64,000 bases of DNA from contig NZ_AUWR01000027.1 in the NCBI RefSeq assembly GCF_000455125.1, forward strand, positions 1 through 64,000, in the 5' to 3' direction. The position numbers and the translations under genes are program-made. The DNA is from Mycobacterium sp. UM_WGJ. Lineage in GTDB: Bacteria > Actinomycetota > Actinomycetes > Mycobacteriales > Mycobacteriaceae. Numbering within the stretch: position 1 is the stretch's first letter; each line of letters starts with the position of its first letter. Under the pieces are notes generated by a model. It made no database searches. It had not been told where the DNA came from and saw nothing but the letters and a program-made list of their open reading frames with translations. Below, one piece after another: positions 19,023 to 28,886 of the stretch.

Positions 19023-20015
19023 GTGTCCAAGCCGCGCATCGACCCCGTCCGCTGGCAGCCGCCTGGATCGCGGCCGTTGCCCCCGCCGGATTCCACCCCG
19101 ACACTGACCCTCATCGATATACCCGGTATCGCGCCCGAGGACGTAGTCGCCGCGGCCGACGGCAGCATCTGGACCGGGGTCGAGGACGGCCGCATCATCG
19201 CCGTCGACTCGGCAGGCGGCGCACCACGGGTGGTGACCGACACCGGCGGGCGCCCGCTGGGCCTGGCCTTCACCCGCGATCACCGACTGCTGATCTGTGA
19301 CAGCCACCGCGGCCTGCTGCGTTATGACCCGCAGACCCAACAGCTGGAGACCCTGGTCAGCGAGGTGGACGGTCGGCCGCTGACATTCTGCTCCAACGCC
19401 GTCGAATCAGCCGACGGCACAATCTATTTCACCGAATCCACCAGCCGGTTCCGCTACGAGCACTACAAGGGCTCGGTAATCGAGGCCCGCGGCAGCGGAT
19501 CGCTGCTGCAACGCAGTCCCGACGGCGCGGTGCGTGTGCTGGCGGCCGGGTTGCATTTCGCCAACGGTGTGACGCTGACCGCCGACGAATCGGCCGTGGT
19601 GTTCGCCGAAAGCACCGGCCGGCGACTGTCCAAGTACTGGCTGACCGGCCCGCACCGCGGTTCGATCACGCCGCTGGTAGAGGAGCTGCCCGGCCATCCC
19701 GACAACATCTCGACCGGGACCGACGGACGGATCTGGGTCGCGATGGTCTCCGATCGCAACGCCCTGTCGGACTGGCTGAGCCCTCGTGCGCCGGTCCTGC
19801 GTCGGCTGTTGTGGCGGCTACTGCCCTATCGCTGGCTGCCCGACCCGAAATCGGTGGTGTGGGTGGTCGGCTTCGACGCCGACGACGGGCGGGTGCTGGC
19901 CCAGTACCGCACCGAACACCCCGACTTCGGGCTGGCCACCGGAGTGGTGGAGGCCGACGGCCGGCTGTGGATGGGCCGGATCGCCGGGCGAGGCCTGGCG
20001 TATTTCCAGCTATAG
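19023..20015 (+). CDS. SMP-30/strictosidine-synthase-like beta-propeller protein
   Basis: A 330-residue six-bladed beta-propeller. Repeated blade signatures are seen (GRPLGLAFTRDHRLLICD, YFTESTSRFRYEHY, HFANGVTLTADESAVVFAES, GHPDNISTGTDGRIWVAM). Family members are calcium-dependent lactonases or hydrolases; the strictosidine-synthase branch is often membrane-associated and poorly characterised in bacteria. There is no signal peptide. It starts with GTG 19023 and is 52 bp from the divergent sigJ. Confidence 0.82.
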   Translation: MSKPRIDPVRWQPPGSRPLPPPDSTPTLTLIDIPGIAPEDVVAAADGSIWTGVEDGRIIAVDSAGGAPRVVTDTGGRPLGLAFTRDHRLLICDSHRGLLRYDPQTQQLETLVSEVDGRPLTFCSNAVESADGTIYFTESTSRFRYEHYKGSVIEARGSGSLLQRSPDGAVRVLAAGLHFANGVTLTADESAVVFAESTGRRLSKYWLTGPHRGSITPLVEELPGHPDNISTGTDGRIWVAMVSDRNALSDWLSPRAPVLRRLLWRLLPYRWLPDPKSVVWVVGFDADDGRVLAQYRTEHPDFGLATGVVEADGRLWMGRIAGRGLAYFQL

Positions 20016-20096
20016 CCTCCAGCTGTAACTTCCGTCCCACCAGCCACAGCGTGGCTCCCCATATTTGCCCTGCCCTTGCCCTACCCTGCACACACG

Positions 20097-21329
20097 ATGA
20101 CTTCTCTGCGCTCGGTGTCAGCCCTGGTGGCGGCGGGTTTTCTCGCCACGGCTCCCCTGGTCGCCCCTGCCGCCGGGGCGGATCCCACCCCCGGCCTGAA
20201 CGCGGGAACGGTCGGCTGCCCGTATCAGGTCAACACTCCGCCCGCGGTAGACGCCTCCGAAGTGCCCCAAGCCGGCGCGCCCCCGCTGCCACTGCCCGTG
20301 CCGGCCACCCCGGTCGGCGGCGAGGCCCTGTCCGGCTGCGGGATCGTGGCCGCACCCGACACCCCGCCAGTGCCCAGCGAGGTCTCCGCCGAATCCTGGC
20401 TGGTGGCAGACCTGGACAGCGGCGCGGTAATCGCGGCCCGCGATCCGCACGGCCGGCACCGGCCCGCCAGTGTGATCAAGGTGCTGACCGCGATGGCGGC
20501 ACTGAACGAGCTGGACCCCAACATGGTGGTTCTCGGCACCCAGGAAGACGCCAACGCCGAGGGCACCCGCGTCGGCGTCGGCCCCGGCGGCCGCTTCACC
20601 GTCGACCAATTGCTGCACGGCCTACTGATGGGATCGGGCAACGACGCCGCGCACGCCCTGGCCATGCAACTCGGCGGCTGGGATGTGGCGCTGCACAAGA
20701 TCAATACCCTGGCCGCGCGGCTCGGCGGCCGCGACACCCGTGCCGCCACCCCGTCCGGGCTGGACGGGCCCGGCATGAGCACCTCGGCCTACGACATCGG
20801 ACTGTTCTACCGCTACGCCTGGAACAACCCGGCGTTCACCAACATCGTCGCGACCCGCACCTTCGACTTCCCGGGCTACGGCGACACACCCGGCTACCAG
20901 CTGGAGAACGACAACCAGCTGCTCTACAACTACCCAGGCGCGCTGGGCGGCAAGACCGGCTACACCGATGACGCCGGGCAGACGTTCGTCGGGGCCGCGA
21001 CCCGGGACGGGCGCCGGCTGGTGGCAGTACTGCTGCGCGGCACCCGGCAGCCGATCCCGCCCTGGCAGCAGGCCGCGCAGCTGCTCGACTACGGCTTCTC
21101 CGTCCCGGCCGGCACCCGAGTCGGGACGCTGATCGAGCCCGACCCGTCGCTGGTGGCGGCCCGAGGCCCGGCCGACGCCCCGAACCCGCAGGCCATGCTG
21201 TTGCCGCCGTCCGACGACACGGTGCCGGTACGCGTCGGGGTGGCCATCTTCGGAACGATCGTGGTTTTCGGACTCATCATGGGCGCCCGGGCGGTGAACC
21301 GCCGCCCCGGTAGGGGCTCGGCATGGTGA
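20097..21329 (+). CDS. dacB1: D-alanyl-D-alanine carboxypeptidase DacB1
   Basis: A 410-residue penicillin-binding protein that trims the terminal D-Ala of peptidoglycan peptides. A signal peptide (residues 1-28), the SxxK motif in [12 protein letters not shown], the SGN motif in MGSGNDAA and the KTG motif in [11 protein letters not shown] are present. A final membrane segment ([16 protein letters not shown]) anchors it. It aligns throughout with Rv3330. I start at ATG 20097 because the signal begins there. Confidence 0.94.
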   Translation: MTSLRSVSALVAAGFLATAPLVAPAAGADPTPGLNAGTVGCPYQVNTPPAVDASEVPQAGAPPLPLPVPATPVGGEALSGCGIVAAPDTPPVPSEVSAESWLVADLDSGAVIAARDPHGRHRPASVIKVLTAMAALNELDPNMVVLGTQEDANAEGTRVGVGPGGRFTVDQLLHGLLMGSGNDAAHALAMQLGGWDVALHKINTLAARLGGRDTRAATPSGLDGPGMSTSAYDIGLFYRYAWNNPAFTNIVATRTFDFPGYGDTPGYQLENDNQLLYNYPGALGGKTGYTDDAGQTFVGAATRDGRRLVAVLLRGTRQPIPPWQQAAQLLDYGFSVPAGTRVGTLIEPDPSLVAARGPADAPNPQAMLLPPSDDTVPVRVGVAIFGTIVVFGLIMGARAVNRRPGRGSAW

Positions 21330-21384
21330 TCCGACGCCAATTGGTACGCGCCATTCGCTGCGCACCCCCTGCTGCGCTGACCGA

Positions 21385-22500
21385 TCATGCTCCGGAGTGC
21401 AGCACGATTCCGCGAATGTTCTTGCCGTCCCGCAGGTCCTGATACCCCTGGTTCACGTCTTCGAGCCGGTACCGGGCGGTCACCAACTCGTCGAGGTTGA
21501 GTTGACCGGCGTCGTAGAGCCGCAGCAGCCGCACGATGTCGTACTGCGGGTTGGCCGAGCCGAACAGTGATCCCTTGATGGTCTTCTCCATCAACGTCAG
21601 CATCATGCCCGAGACATGGACCGTCAGCTTCTCCGGGCTGGCTAGGCCGACCACGATCACGGTCCCGCCTTTGCCGACGACGTCGAACGCCGCCGAGATC
21701 ACTTCCTCCTCGACAGTGCCGACAGTGACGATCGTCTGGTCCGCACCCTGCCCCCAAGACAGTTCGTGGACCTTCTCGGCGGCCTCGCTCGCCGATGAGA
21801 ATGCATGGCTGGCACCGAATTTCAGTGCCGTCTCGCGCTTGAACTCCACCGGGTCGACCACAATCACGTACTTGGCGCCCGAGTGCAGCGCGCCCTGCAC
21901 GGCGTTGATACCGATACCGCCGACGCCGTAGATGACCGTGATGTCCCCGGGCCGGACGTTGCCGGCGTAGGTGGCCGCACCCCATCCGGTGGGGACTCCG
22001 CAGCCGACCAGCACAGCGGTCTCCAGCGGCAGCCAGTCGTCGATCTTGACCACCGAATGCTCAGAGATCACGGCACGCTCGGAGAACGTGCCCAGCATGC
22101 ACATGGCACCGAATTCCTTGCCGGCGCCCCGGAATCGGAACGTTCCGTCCGGCATGCAGCCGTCCAGGATGGTAGCGCCCATGTCGCACAGGCTTTGGCG
22201 GCCGGTGGCACAGTAGCGGCATTTTCCGCAGCTGGGGATGAACGAGCACACCACGTGATCACCGGGGGCTACCTTCGTCACCCCGGGACCGACGTCCTCG
22301 ATGATCCCCGCGCCCTCATGCCCGCCGACGATCGGATACCGCGGTGGCAGATCGCCGTCAGTCAGGTGCAGATCCGAATGACACAGGCCGGCAGCGACAT
22401 ACCGGATCAGCACCTCCCCGGGGCCGGGGCCGTCGAGATCGAGTTCCATGATCTCGAACGGCTTGCCCGGCTCCAGCAGTACCGCCGCAGTGGTTTTCAC
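21385..22500 (-). CDS. NDMA-type zinc alcohol dehydrogenase, AdhD-like
   Basis: A 371-residue medium-chain dehydrogenase. Catalytic zinc ligands are in GLCHSDLH and GGHEGAG, the structural zinc site is CGKCRYCATGRQSLC, and the NAD-binding loop is GVGGIGINAVQG. Its sequence closely resembles Rv3086 AdhD of the mymA operon (KTTAAVLLEPGKPFE, LFGSANPQYDIVRLLRLY). It starts with GTG 22500, overlapping the stop of the upstream gene as GTGA, and is the last gene of a three-gene leftward operon with a Baeyer-Villiger monooxygenase. The substrate alcohol or aldehyde is unknown. Confidence 0.88.
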   Translation of the reverse strand: MKTTAAVLLEPGKPFEIMELDLDGPGPGEVLIRYVAAGLCHSDLHLTDGDLPPRYPIVGGHEGAGIIEDVGPGVTKVAPGDHVVCSFIPSCGKCRYCATGRQSLCDMGATILDGCMPDGTFRFRGAGKEFGAMCMLGTFSERAVISEHSVVKIDDWLPLETAVLVGCGVPTGWGAATYAGNVRPGDITVIYGVGGIGINAVQGALHSGAKYVIVVDPVEFKRETALKFGASHAFSSASEAAEKVHELSWGQGADQTIVTVGTVEEEVISAAFDVVGKGGTVIVVGLASPEKLTVHVSGMMLTLMEKTIKGSLFGSANPQYDIVRLLRLYDAGQLNLDELVTARYRLEDVNQGYQDLRDGKNIRGIVLHSGA

Positions 22501-24476
22501 AGCGCCATACCGCCGAGTGCCTGCGCCAGCGTGTCGTTGAGCTCTGACAGCTGCGCCCACAGGGTGTTGGTCAGCTCGGTGTCGTCAGTGGCGTTGAGCA
22601 GCCCCACCGACAAGTCGTCGCGCGCGTTGAGGAAGCCGGCGGTGATGCTGGTGGCCGGGTCGAACAGTGCGTCGTTGATGACAGTGCCGAAGGCGTTGAA
22701 GCTGGACAGCAGGTTCGACGAGTCCGACCAGTACTCGCCGGTCTGCATCGCGGCGAAGGTCTGCTCGGTGAGGTGCTGCAGTTGCAGCCCGGCCAGGACA
22801 CTCGGCAACTCGACATCCTTGATCATCAGCGGCAGGTTGTTGATCAGTGCGTTGAAGCTGCCTTCGGGGTTGGCCAACACGTTGTTGAACACGCCTGCCC
22901 AGTTGGGCCCGAGTTCCGGCGACACCATCCGGTCGAAGATCGACGGCACCGAGTCCTGGCCGCCGAACAGCTGGTCGAAGGTGTCCGCGCCGATCGCTGC
23001 CTTGATCTGGCCGATCTGCAGGTTGTCCCACAGCCAGTTGATGTTCGACGACTGGTGGAAGGAGTAGCCGTACTCGAGCAGCCGCTCCTGGGCCAGCGCC
23101 GCGTACTCGTCCGGGGTGACCGTCGGCATGTCCGCCGGCAGGTAGTCCTTGACGTCGGAGATCGGCACCACGGTGGTCTCGATGTTGGGGTTGGTGATCG
23201 TTCCGGACACGTCCTGCCAGCGCAGCAGGACACCACCATTGGTCAGGTCGCCGATGTTCACCCAGTTCGCGTAACCGGGGTTCTCGCCGCTGAGGATGTA
23301 GTAGGTGTAGCCGTCGTTGCCCTGGAAGATCTGGGTGCTGTTCAGGCTGCCCGTCACGCTGGCGAACGGAACGTATTGTCCCCATTCGTTGGTGACCTGC
23401 AGGCCGTGGTAGCCGGCTTCCAGCTCAGGCACCTTGAGCACCAGCGCCTGGCCCGGCTCCAGCGCAAAGTTGCCCATGCTGCTGACCTGACCCGGCAGGG
23501 TCAGTCCCGGGATGTTGGCGGCGGTGTCGCCGAGCTTGCTGAACTCGTTCGGGTCGTTCAACAGCGGGTACTGGATCTGGTGGTAGTAGGTGTCGGACAT
23601 GTTCACCAAGGGCAGCACCTTGCCGGTGATACCCAGAATGGTGCCGATCTGGTCATCGTTGAGCCACGGAACGCTCTGCTCTGCACCGTCTTTGACGATA
23701 TGGACGTCGTTGTGGATCTGGCCCCAGTCCCCTACGGTGTCTCGCACCAGCAGCGAGGTCGCGCCGGCGCTGCTGAACCAGTTGGCCCCGTTACCGGGGT
23801 CTGTGGCGCTGACGATGATGGTGTAGCTGCCGTCCGCGTTAGGGGTCGCGTCGGCGAAGCTGAAGCTTGCCATCGGCGCGAAATTCGATTGCACGACGCT
23901 GCCGGAGTAGGTGGCCAGCCCGCCGCCGATGGACCCGTCACCGGGGTGCACCGTGATGGTGTAGCTGGCGTTCGGGTCCAGCGGCATCAGGCCGTACTGG
24001 TTGTCCGGGTTGCCGTAGATCAGGTACGACTGCGGGTCGGTGCCCGAAGCGTTCCACATGAACGGGGCCGCCGTGTAGGCAGTCCCGTTGATCTGCGGGA
24101 AGTCCGGCAAGCCGGGGAATTTCAGCGTGCCCGCGTTGAACTGGGACAGGATGATCGACAGGGTGGTCGCCGACATGTTCTGTACGTACTGCGGCAGCAT
24201 GCCATCCGACGCTCCGTGATTGATGAAGTCGAACAGCGGGCTGTTGGCGTCGAAGTCCGCGATCTGGGCCTGGGCCTGCTCCAGGGCAGCGACCGCACCC
24301 TGCAGGGCGGCGGCCTCGGCGGCCGCGTGCGGCGCCGTCAGCGCCATGGCAAGCCCGCCGGCCGCCATGCTGCCGGCCACGCTGGCGACGCGAACCAGCC
24401 GACGAGAGAGCCGACGGCGCTCCTCCCGATTGGCAGTGGTGAAGGTTGGACAGTTGGTGACTGCGGCGTGGGCCAT
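22497..24476 (-). CDS. Secreted protein of unknown function (DUF1214-like segment)
   Basis: A 659-residue exported protein. Residues about 17-53 hold a basic, twin-arginine-like start (RRRLSRRLVRVAS) and a hydrophobic stretch ending HAAAEA. Most of the chain is Asn/Gly/Asp-rich and beta-like. The part GYHGLQVTNEWGQYVPF and GYTYYILSGENPGYANWV resembles the DUF1214 fold seen in bacterial DUF1254/1214 proteins, but I cannot verify this. I start at ATG 24476 behind TTTTGGAG; a TTG at 24488 would overlap that site. It is coupled to adhD by a GTGA overlap and follows the monooxygenase by about 70 bp, so it probably belongs to the same pathway. Confidence 0.75.
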   Translation of the reverse strand: MAHAAVTNCPTFTTANREERRRLSRRLVRVASVAGSMAAGGLAMALTAPHAAAEAAALQGAVAALEQAQAQIADFDANSPLFDFINHGASDGMLPQYVQNMSATTLSIILSQFNAGTLKFPGLPDFPQINGTAYTAAPFMWNASGTDPQSYLIYGNPDNQYGLMPLDPNASYTITVHPGDGSIGGGLATYSGSVVQSNFAPMASFSFADATPNADGSYTIIVSATDPGNGANWFSSAGATSLLVRDTVGDWGQIHNDVHIVKDGAEQSVPWLNDDQIGTILGITGKVLPLVNMSDTYYHQIQYPLLNDPNEFSKLGDTAANIPGLTLPGQVSSMGNFALEPGQALVLKVPELEAGYHGLQVTNEWGQYVPFASVTGSLNSTQIFQGNDGYTYYILSGENPGYANWVNIGDLTNGGVLLRWQDVSGTITNPNIETTVVPISDVKDYLPADMPTVTPDEYAALAQERLLEYGYSFHQSSNINWLWDNLQIGQIKAAIGADTFDQLFGGQDSVPSIFDRMVSPELGPNWAGVFNNVLANPEGSFNALINNLPLMIKDVELPSVLAGLQLQHLTEQTFAAMQTGEYWSDSSNLLSSFNAFGTVINDALFDPATSITAGFLNARDDLSVGLLNATDDTELTNTLWAQLSELNDTLAQALGGMAL

Positions 24477-24546
24477 GAGATTCTCCAAAAAGTGATGAAA
24501 GGTATTTGCTGAGTTGGTGTTTGGGGTCTGTGATGTGGCGATAGGA

Positions 24547-26058
24547 CTACCTCGCTACCGATGCCCGCACGGCGGACCTGTCGGCGCTGAAGCGCAGCGC
24601 ACTGTCTTCAACCGGCCCCGCACGTAGCCGTTCGACGTCTTTTTCGTAGGCCATGTCGGCCGTCCACGGCCCGGTGGTGCCGGCGCGCGGGAACTGTGCG
24701 ACGCCGCGCTGCACGTAGCCCGACCCCAGATCGAGCAGTGGCACCCGCGGCATGCCCGGATCGTCGAGAACCGGCTCGACGCGCTGGTGTCCGTGGGCGT
24801 CCATGTAGTCGAGCAACCGGCAGAAGTGTTCGCAGACCAAGTCGACTTTGAGGGTCCAGGAGATGTTGGTGTAGCCGAAGGCGAACACCAGGTTCGGCAC
24901 CCCGGACAGCATCATCGACTTGTAGACCGTCGTGTCCGCGGGATTCACCGGCGCACCGTCAATGCGCAGCGCGATCTTGCCGAAGGCGCACATGGTGAGT
25001 CCGGTCGCGGTCACGACCAGGTCGGCAGCCAGCTCACGGCCCGAGGCCAGCCGGATGCCGGTCGGGGTGAACCTCTCGATCACATCGGTGACCACGCTGG
25101 CCCGCCCGGACGAGATCGCCTTGAACAGGTCGCCGTCGGGCACCATGCACAGCCGCTGGTCCCACGGGTCGTAACGCGGGGTGAAGTGGGTGTCCACATC
25201 GAAGTTCTTCGGCAGTTGGCGACACACATTGGCGATGAGCAGCCGGCGCATCAGCCCCGGCGCGCGTTTGCAGGCCTTGAAGATCCCGCGGTTGAGCACG
25301 ATGTTCTTGCGCCGGATGATCGGGCTGGCGCGTTGTGCGCCCAGCACCTTGTTCAAGATGTTGGCAAAGGGATCCTCGGCCGGGATCGAGAACACGTAAC
25401 TCGGCGAGCGCTGCAGCATGGTGATGTGACCGGCCTTGGGGGCCATCGCCGGGATCAGCGTGACCGCCGTTGCGCCACTGCCGATCACGACCACGCGCTT
25501 GTCGGTGTAGTCCAGATCCTGCGGCCAGTGCTGCGGGTGGATGACCTGGCCGCCGAACTCCTCGACCCCGGCGAACTCCGGCGTGAACCCCGCGTCGTAG
25601 TCGTAGTAGCCGGTGCCCAGGAAGAGGAATCGTGCGGTGAACCGCGCTGTCGCACCACTGCCGGTGTGCTCGGCGGTGACGCTCCAGCGGCCCCGTTCCC
25701 GGGAGAAGTCCGCGGTCAGCACCCGGTAGCCGAACCGGATGTGGTCGGCCAGCTCGTTGTCGGCGACCACCTGACGCAGGTAGTCCATGATGATCGACCC
25801 GTCGGCGATCGCCTTGCGATGCGTCCAGGGCGCGAAACCGAAGCCGAAGGTGGACATGTCGGAGTCGGAACGAATCCCGGGATACCGGAACAGATCCCAC
25901 GTGCCACCGATGGAGTCCCGACCATCGAGGACTGCGAACGACGTACCCGGCCGGCGGGCCTTGAGGTGATAGGCCGCGCCGACCCCGGAGATGCCGGCGC
26001 CGACGATGAGGACGTCGAAGTCCGTGGTCTGCGTCTGGCTGGGGGTCGTGATTGTCAC
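24547..26058 (-). CDS. FAD-dependent Baeyer-Villiger monooxygenase (MymA/EthA type)
   Basis: A 503-residue flavoprotein monooxygenase. It has the FAD-binding GAGISGVG near the N-terminus, the Baeyer-Villiger fingerprint FGGQVIHPQHWP, the NADPH-binding GSGATAVTLIP and the late ATG motif TATGLT. Its sequence style is that of Rv3854c EthA and Rv3083 MymA. It would insert oxygen into ketones or oxidise heteroatoms. It starts with GTG 26058 behind AGAGGAG, heads the operon with the 659-residue secreted protein and the AdhD-like enzyme, and is divergent from a PucR-type regulator. Confidence 0.9.
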   Translation of the reverse strand: MTITTPSQTQTTDFDVLIVGAGISGVGAAYHLKARRPGTSFAVLDGRDSIGGTWDLFRYPGIRSDSDMSTFGFGFAPWTHRKAIADGSIIMDYLRQVVADNELADHIRFGYRVLTADFSRERGRWSVTAEHTGSGATARFTARFLFLGTGYYDYDAGFTPEFAGVEEFGGQVIHPQHWPQDLDYTDKRVVVIGSGATAVTLIPAMAPKAGHITMLQRSPSYVFSIPAEDPFANILNKVLGAQRASPIIRRKNIVLNRGIFKACKRAPGLMRRLLIANVCRQLPKNFDVDTHFTPRYDPWDQRLCMVPDGDLFKAISSGRASVVTDVIERFTPTGIRLASGRELAADLVVTATGLTMCAFGKIALRIDGAPVNPADTTVYKSMMLSGVPNLVFAFGYTNISWTLKVDLVCEHFCRLLDYMDAHGHQRVEPVLDDPGMPRVPLLDLGSGYVQRGVAQFPRAGTTGPWTADMAYEKDVERLRAGPVEDSALRFSADRSAVRASVAR

Positions 26059-26154
26059 GCATATCTCCTCTGAGCACCGGGTGTGGCGTGGTTCACGTTA
26101 AAGTCGCAACGCCCGGGCGCGGTATGTCCGTTCGCTCAGATCTTTTGCGGATAT

Positions 26155-26170
26155 GTGTGCGATGGCACAC
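26155..26170. promoter_or_regulatory. Inverted repeat in divergent promoter region
   Basis: GTGTGC-gatg-GCACAC is a perfect 6-bp inverted repeat in the 119-bp gap between the monooxygenase operon and the PucR-type regulator, ending 7 bp before the regulator start. It is a candidate operator for that regulator; this is inference. Confidence 0.45.
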
Positions 26171-26177
26171 TCATCGC

Positions 26178-27425
26178 ATGGATGCCCCGCCGCCGCCCTC
26201 CGACGTCGTCGCGCTGATGGGCGACGTGGCCGAACTGATGCTGACCGAAATCGATGACCTGGTCGCCGAGATGGACGCCGCCGAGATCGAACTGTCGCCG
26301 TTCCTGGGCGCCGACGCGGCGCTGACCGCGGAGATGTCGGCGAGCAACCGCGCCAATCTCGCCCGGGTGATGACCATGTTCGCCCGCCGCGACGACCGGC
26401 CCGCCTCCTTCGACGTTCCCCCCGAGGCCCTGGACGTCGCCCGCACCATTGCGCGGCGCGGCATCGGCCTCGACGTGCTATTCCAGTCCTACCGCCGCGG
26501 CCAGAACGTCGGCTGGCAGCGCTATATGGCGCACGCCGCCCAGATCGTGCCGCCGGGTCCGCTGCTCATCCAGCTACTGAACGCCTCTTCGCAACGCATG
26601 TTCGAGTACGTCGACCACGTGGTCAGCCAGGTCATCGCCGAGGCCCAGCGGGAACGCGAGGAGGTGCTCGGAGGTGCGCTGGCGCGCCGCGCAGAGACCA
26701 TCCGGCTGATCCTCGACGACGCCCCGATCGACAGCCGTCGGGCCAGCGGCCAGCTGGGCTACGAGTTGGGCCGGCACCACACCGCGCTGGTGCTGTGGGC
26801 TCCCCCGCTCGGCGAGATCCAGGGCGCGTTGGAATCGGCCGCCGGGGTGCTGGCGCAGGCCGCCGGTGCGCGGCGGCCCCTGACGTTGCCGGCCGGAACG
26901 TCCACGTTGTGGGCCTGGCTGGGCAGCGAGGCCGCCCCGGCGCTGGATGCACTGCGGGAGTCGATCAATCGCATCCATCCCACTATCCGCGTCGCGGTGG
27001 GCCCTGCCCGGCACGGAATCGGCGGCTTCCGCCGCACCCACACCGCGGCACTGGCTGTCCAGCGTGTGCTTGTCGCGCATCCTGCCGGGACCCGGGTCGG
27101 GCTCTACGACGAGCTGGAGGTCACCGAACTGGCGGCCCAGAACCTGGACCGCGCAGCCGAATTCGTGGCCACCACACTCGGTCCGTTGGCTGCCGATGAC
27201 CCCAGCGCGGAGCGCCTGCGCGAGACGCTGCGAGTGTTCCTCGACGAGGCCGAGAACGCGCCGCGGGCCGCGGCCCGCCTCCATGCTCATCGGAACACGG
27301 TGCTGCAGCGAGTGGCGCGCGCCACCGAGCTGCTGGGTCACCCGCCCAGCACGCGGCGGCTGGCGGTCGAGCTCGCGCTCGAACTCGCCCACCAGATCGG
27401 CCCCCGGGTTCTCACCCGAGCCTGA
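26178..27425 (+). CDS. PucR-type transcriptional regulator
   Basis: A 415-residue regulator with the C-terminal PucR/CdaR helix-turn-helix (ENAPRAAARLHAHRNTVL through RVARATELLG) and a central GGDEF-like PucR domain; the N-terminal 180 residues are helical and probably sense a ligand. Such regulators are usually activators of adjacent catabolic genes. I start at ATG 26178 because the upstream part of the frame lies in the promoter region. It is divergent from the monooxygenase operon, which I infer to be its target. Confidence 0.85.
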   Translation: MDAPPPPSDVVALMGDVAELMLTEIDDLVAEMDAAEIELSPFLGADAALTAEMSASNRANLARVMTMFARRDDRPASFDVPPEALDVARTIARRGIGLDVLFQSYRRGQNVGWQRYMAHAAQIVPPGPLLIQLLNASSQRMFEYVDHVVSQVIAEAQREREEVLGGALARRAETIRLILDDAPIDSRRASGQLGYELGRHHTALVLWAPPLGEIQGALESAAGVLAQAAGARRPLTLPAGTSTLWAWLGSEAAPALDALRESINRIHPTIRVAVGPARHGIGGFRRTHTAALAVQRVLVAHPAGTRVGLYDELEVTELAAQNLDRAAEFVATTLGPLAADDPSAERLRETLRVFLDEAENAPRAAARLHAHRNTVLQRVARATELLGHPPSTRRLAVELALELAHQIGPRVLTRA

Positions 27426-27449
27426 TCGGCTGGATTCATATCCCCTACG

Positions 27450-28886
27450 GTGAGCCAGATGGGCCGATTCGCCGAACTGCGCCGCTCCTCGCCGCTGGCG
27501 CTGCTGGTGGGAGTGGCCGCCGCCAGTGTCGGCGTCATCTACGGCTACGACCTGTCCAACATCGCCGGCGCGCTGCTGTTCATCGAGCGTGACTTCGGGC
27601 TGACCGATACCCAACAGGAGATGATCGCCACCGCGACGGTGATCGGCGAGATCGCCGGCGCCATGGCCGGCGGGTGGCTGGCCAACGCGATCGGCCGGAA
27701 ACGCTCGATGGTGTCGGTGGCGCTGGGCTACGCGGTATTCGCGGTGCTGGGGGCGGCGGCGACGTCGGTGTCGACGCTGACCGTGGCGCGGCTGCTGCTG
27801 GGCATCACCATCGGCGTATCGGTAGTGGTGGTTCCGGTGTTCGTGGCCGAGTCCGCGCCGGCTCACGCCCGGGGCGCACTGCTGGTCACCTACGGGGTGG
27901 CCACGGTGATCGGGATCATCGCCGGCTATCTGTTCGCCTACCTGCTGGCCGGCACCGGCAATTGGCGGGCGATGCTGGGTCTGGCCGCGGTCCCGGCGGT
28001 GCTGGTTGCTCTGCTGCTGGCACGCGTCCCCGACACCGCGCGCTGGTATCTGCTCAAGGGCCGCGTCGACGATGCGGAACGCACCCTGCGGCGGATCGAG
28101 CCCGGCGCCGACGCGCAGCGCGAGCTGGCCGAGATCGGCCGCACCCTGACCGAGGAGCAGGCCGGCGGAGTCGGCGTGCTGCGCGAGATGCTGCGGCCGC
28201 CTTACCTGCGGGCGACGCTGTTCGTGGTGACACTGGGCTTCTTCATCCAGATCACCGGGATCAACGCGATCGTCTACTACAGCCCCCGACTGTTCGAGAA
28301 GATGGGCTTCGAAGGCGATTTCGCGTTGCTGGTTCTGCCGGCACTGGTGCAGGTCGCCGCCCTGGCCGCAATGGTCGTCTCACTGGTGATCATCGACCGC
28401 GTCGGCCGGCGGCCGATCCTGCTGTCGGGGATCGCCGCGATGGTCGCGGCCAACCTGCTGCTGGTTGCGGTGTTCGCCGCCGGCGAGACGTTCGGTGACG
28501 CCCTGGCGGCGGTCAAGTTCGGTGGGGTGCTGCTGTTCACCGTCGGCTATACCTTCGGGTTCGGCTCTCTGGTGTGGGTGTACGCCGGCGAGAGCCTGCC
28601 GGCCAGGATGAGAGCCATGGGGTCCTCGGCGATGCTGACCTCCGACCTGGTGGCCAATGCGATCGTCGCCGCGGTGTTCCTGACCATGCTCACCTCGCTG
28701 GGCGGGGCCGGGACGTTCGCGGTGTTCGGTGTGCTGGCGGTGCTGAGCCTGGGCTTCGTATACCGCTACGCCCCCGAGACCAAGGGCCGCCAGTTGGAAG
28801 ACATCCGGCACTTCTGGGAGAACGGCGGACGCTGGCCCTCCGAGGGCGGCGAAGCCCTGGTTGCTGACAGCGAGGCCTCGGCATGA
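27450..28886 (+). CDS. sugI: MFS sugar transporter SugI
   Basis: A 478-residue, 12-helix major-facilitator sugar porter. The signatures GRKRS after helix 2, the FVAESAPAHARG loop, QITGINAIVYYSPRLF in helix 7, DRVGRRP in the helix 8-9 loop and YAPETKGRQLEDI at the end are all present. It corresponds to Rv3331 and overlaps nagA as ATGA, so import of an amino sugar or related hexose is plausible. Start is GTG 27450; ATG 27459 is an alternative. Confidence 0.92.
   Translation: MSQMGRFAELRRSSPLALLVGVAAASVGVIYGYDLSNIAGALLFIERDFGLTDTQQEMIATATVIGEIAGAMAGGWLANAIGRKRSMVSVALGYAVFAVLGAAATSVSTLTVARLLLGITIGVSVVVVPVFVAESAPAHARGALLVTYGVATVIGIIAGYLFAYLLAGTGNWRAMLGLAAVPAVLVALLLARVPDTARWYLLKGRVDDAERTLRRIEPGADAQRELAEIGRTLTEEQAGGVGVLREMLRPPYLRATLFVVTLGFFIQITGINAIVYYSPRLFEKMGFEGDFALLVLPALVQVAALAAMVVSLVIIDRVGRRPILLSGIAAMVAANLLLVAVFAAGETFGDALAAVKFGGVLLFTVGYTFGFGSLVWVYAGESLPARMRAMGSSAMLTSDLVANAIVAAVFLTMLTSLGGAGTFAVFGVLAVLSLGFVYRYAPETKGRQLEDIRHFWENGGRWPSEGGEALVADSEASA

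Noticed and set aside
22773-24512. A 579-codon open frame on the plus strand
   Set aside because: It is antisense to the 659-residue secreted protein, which has a signal peptide, ribosome site and operon context.
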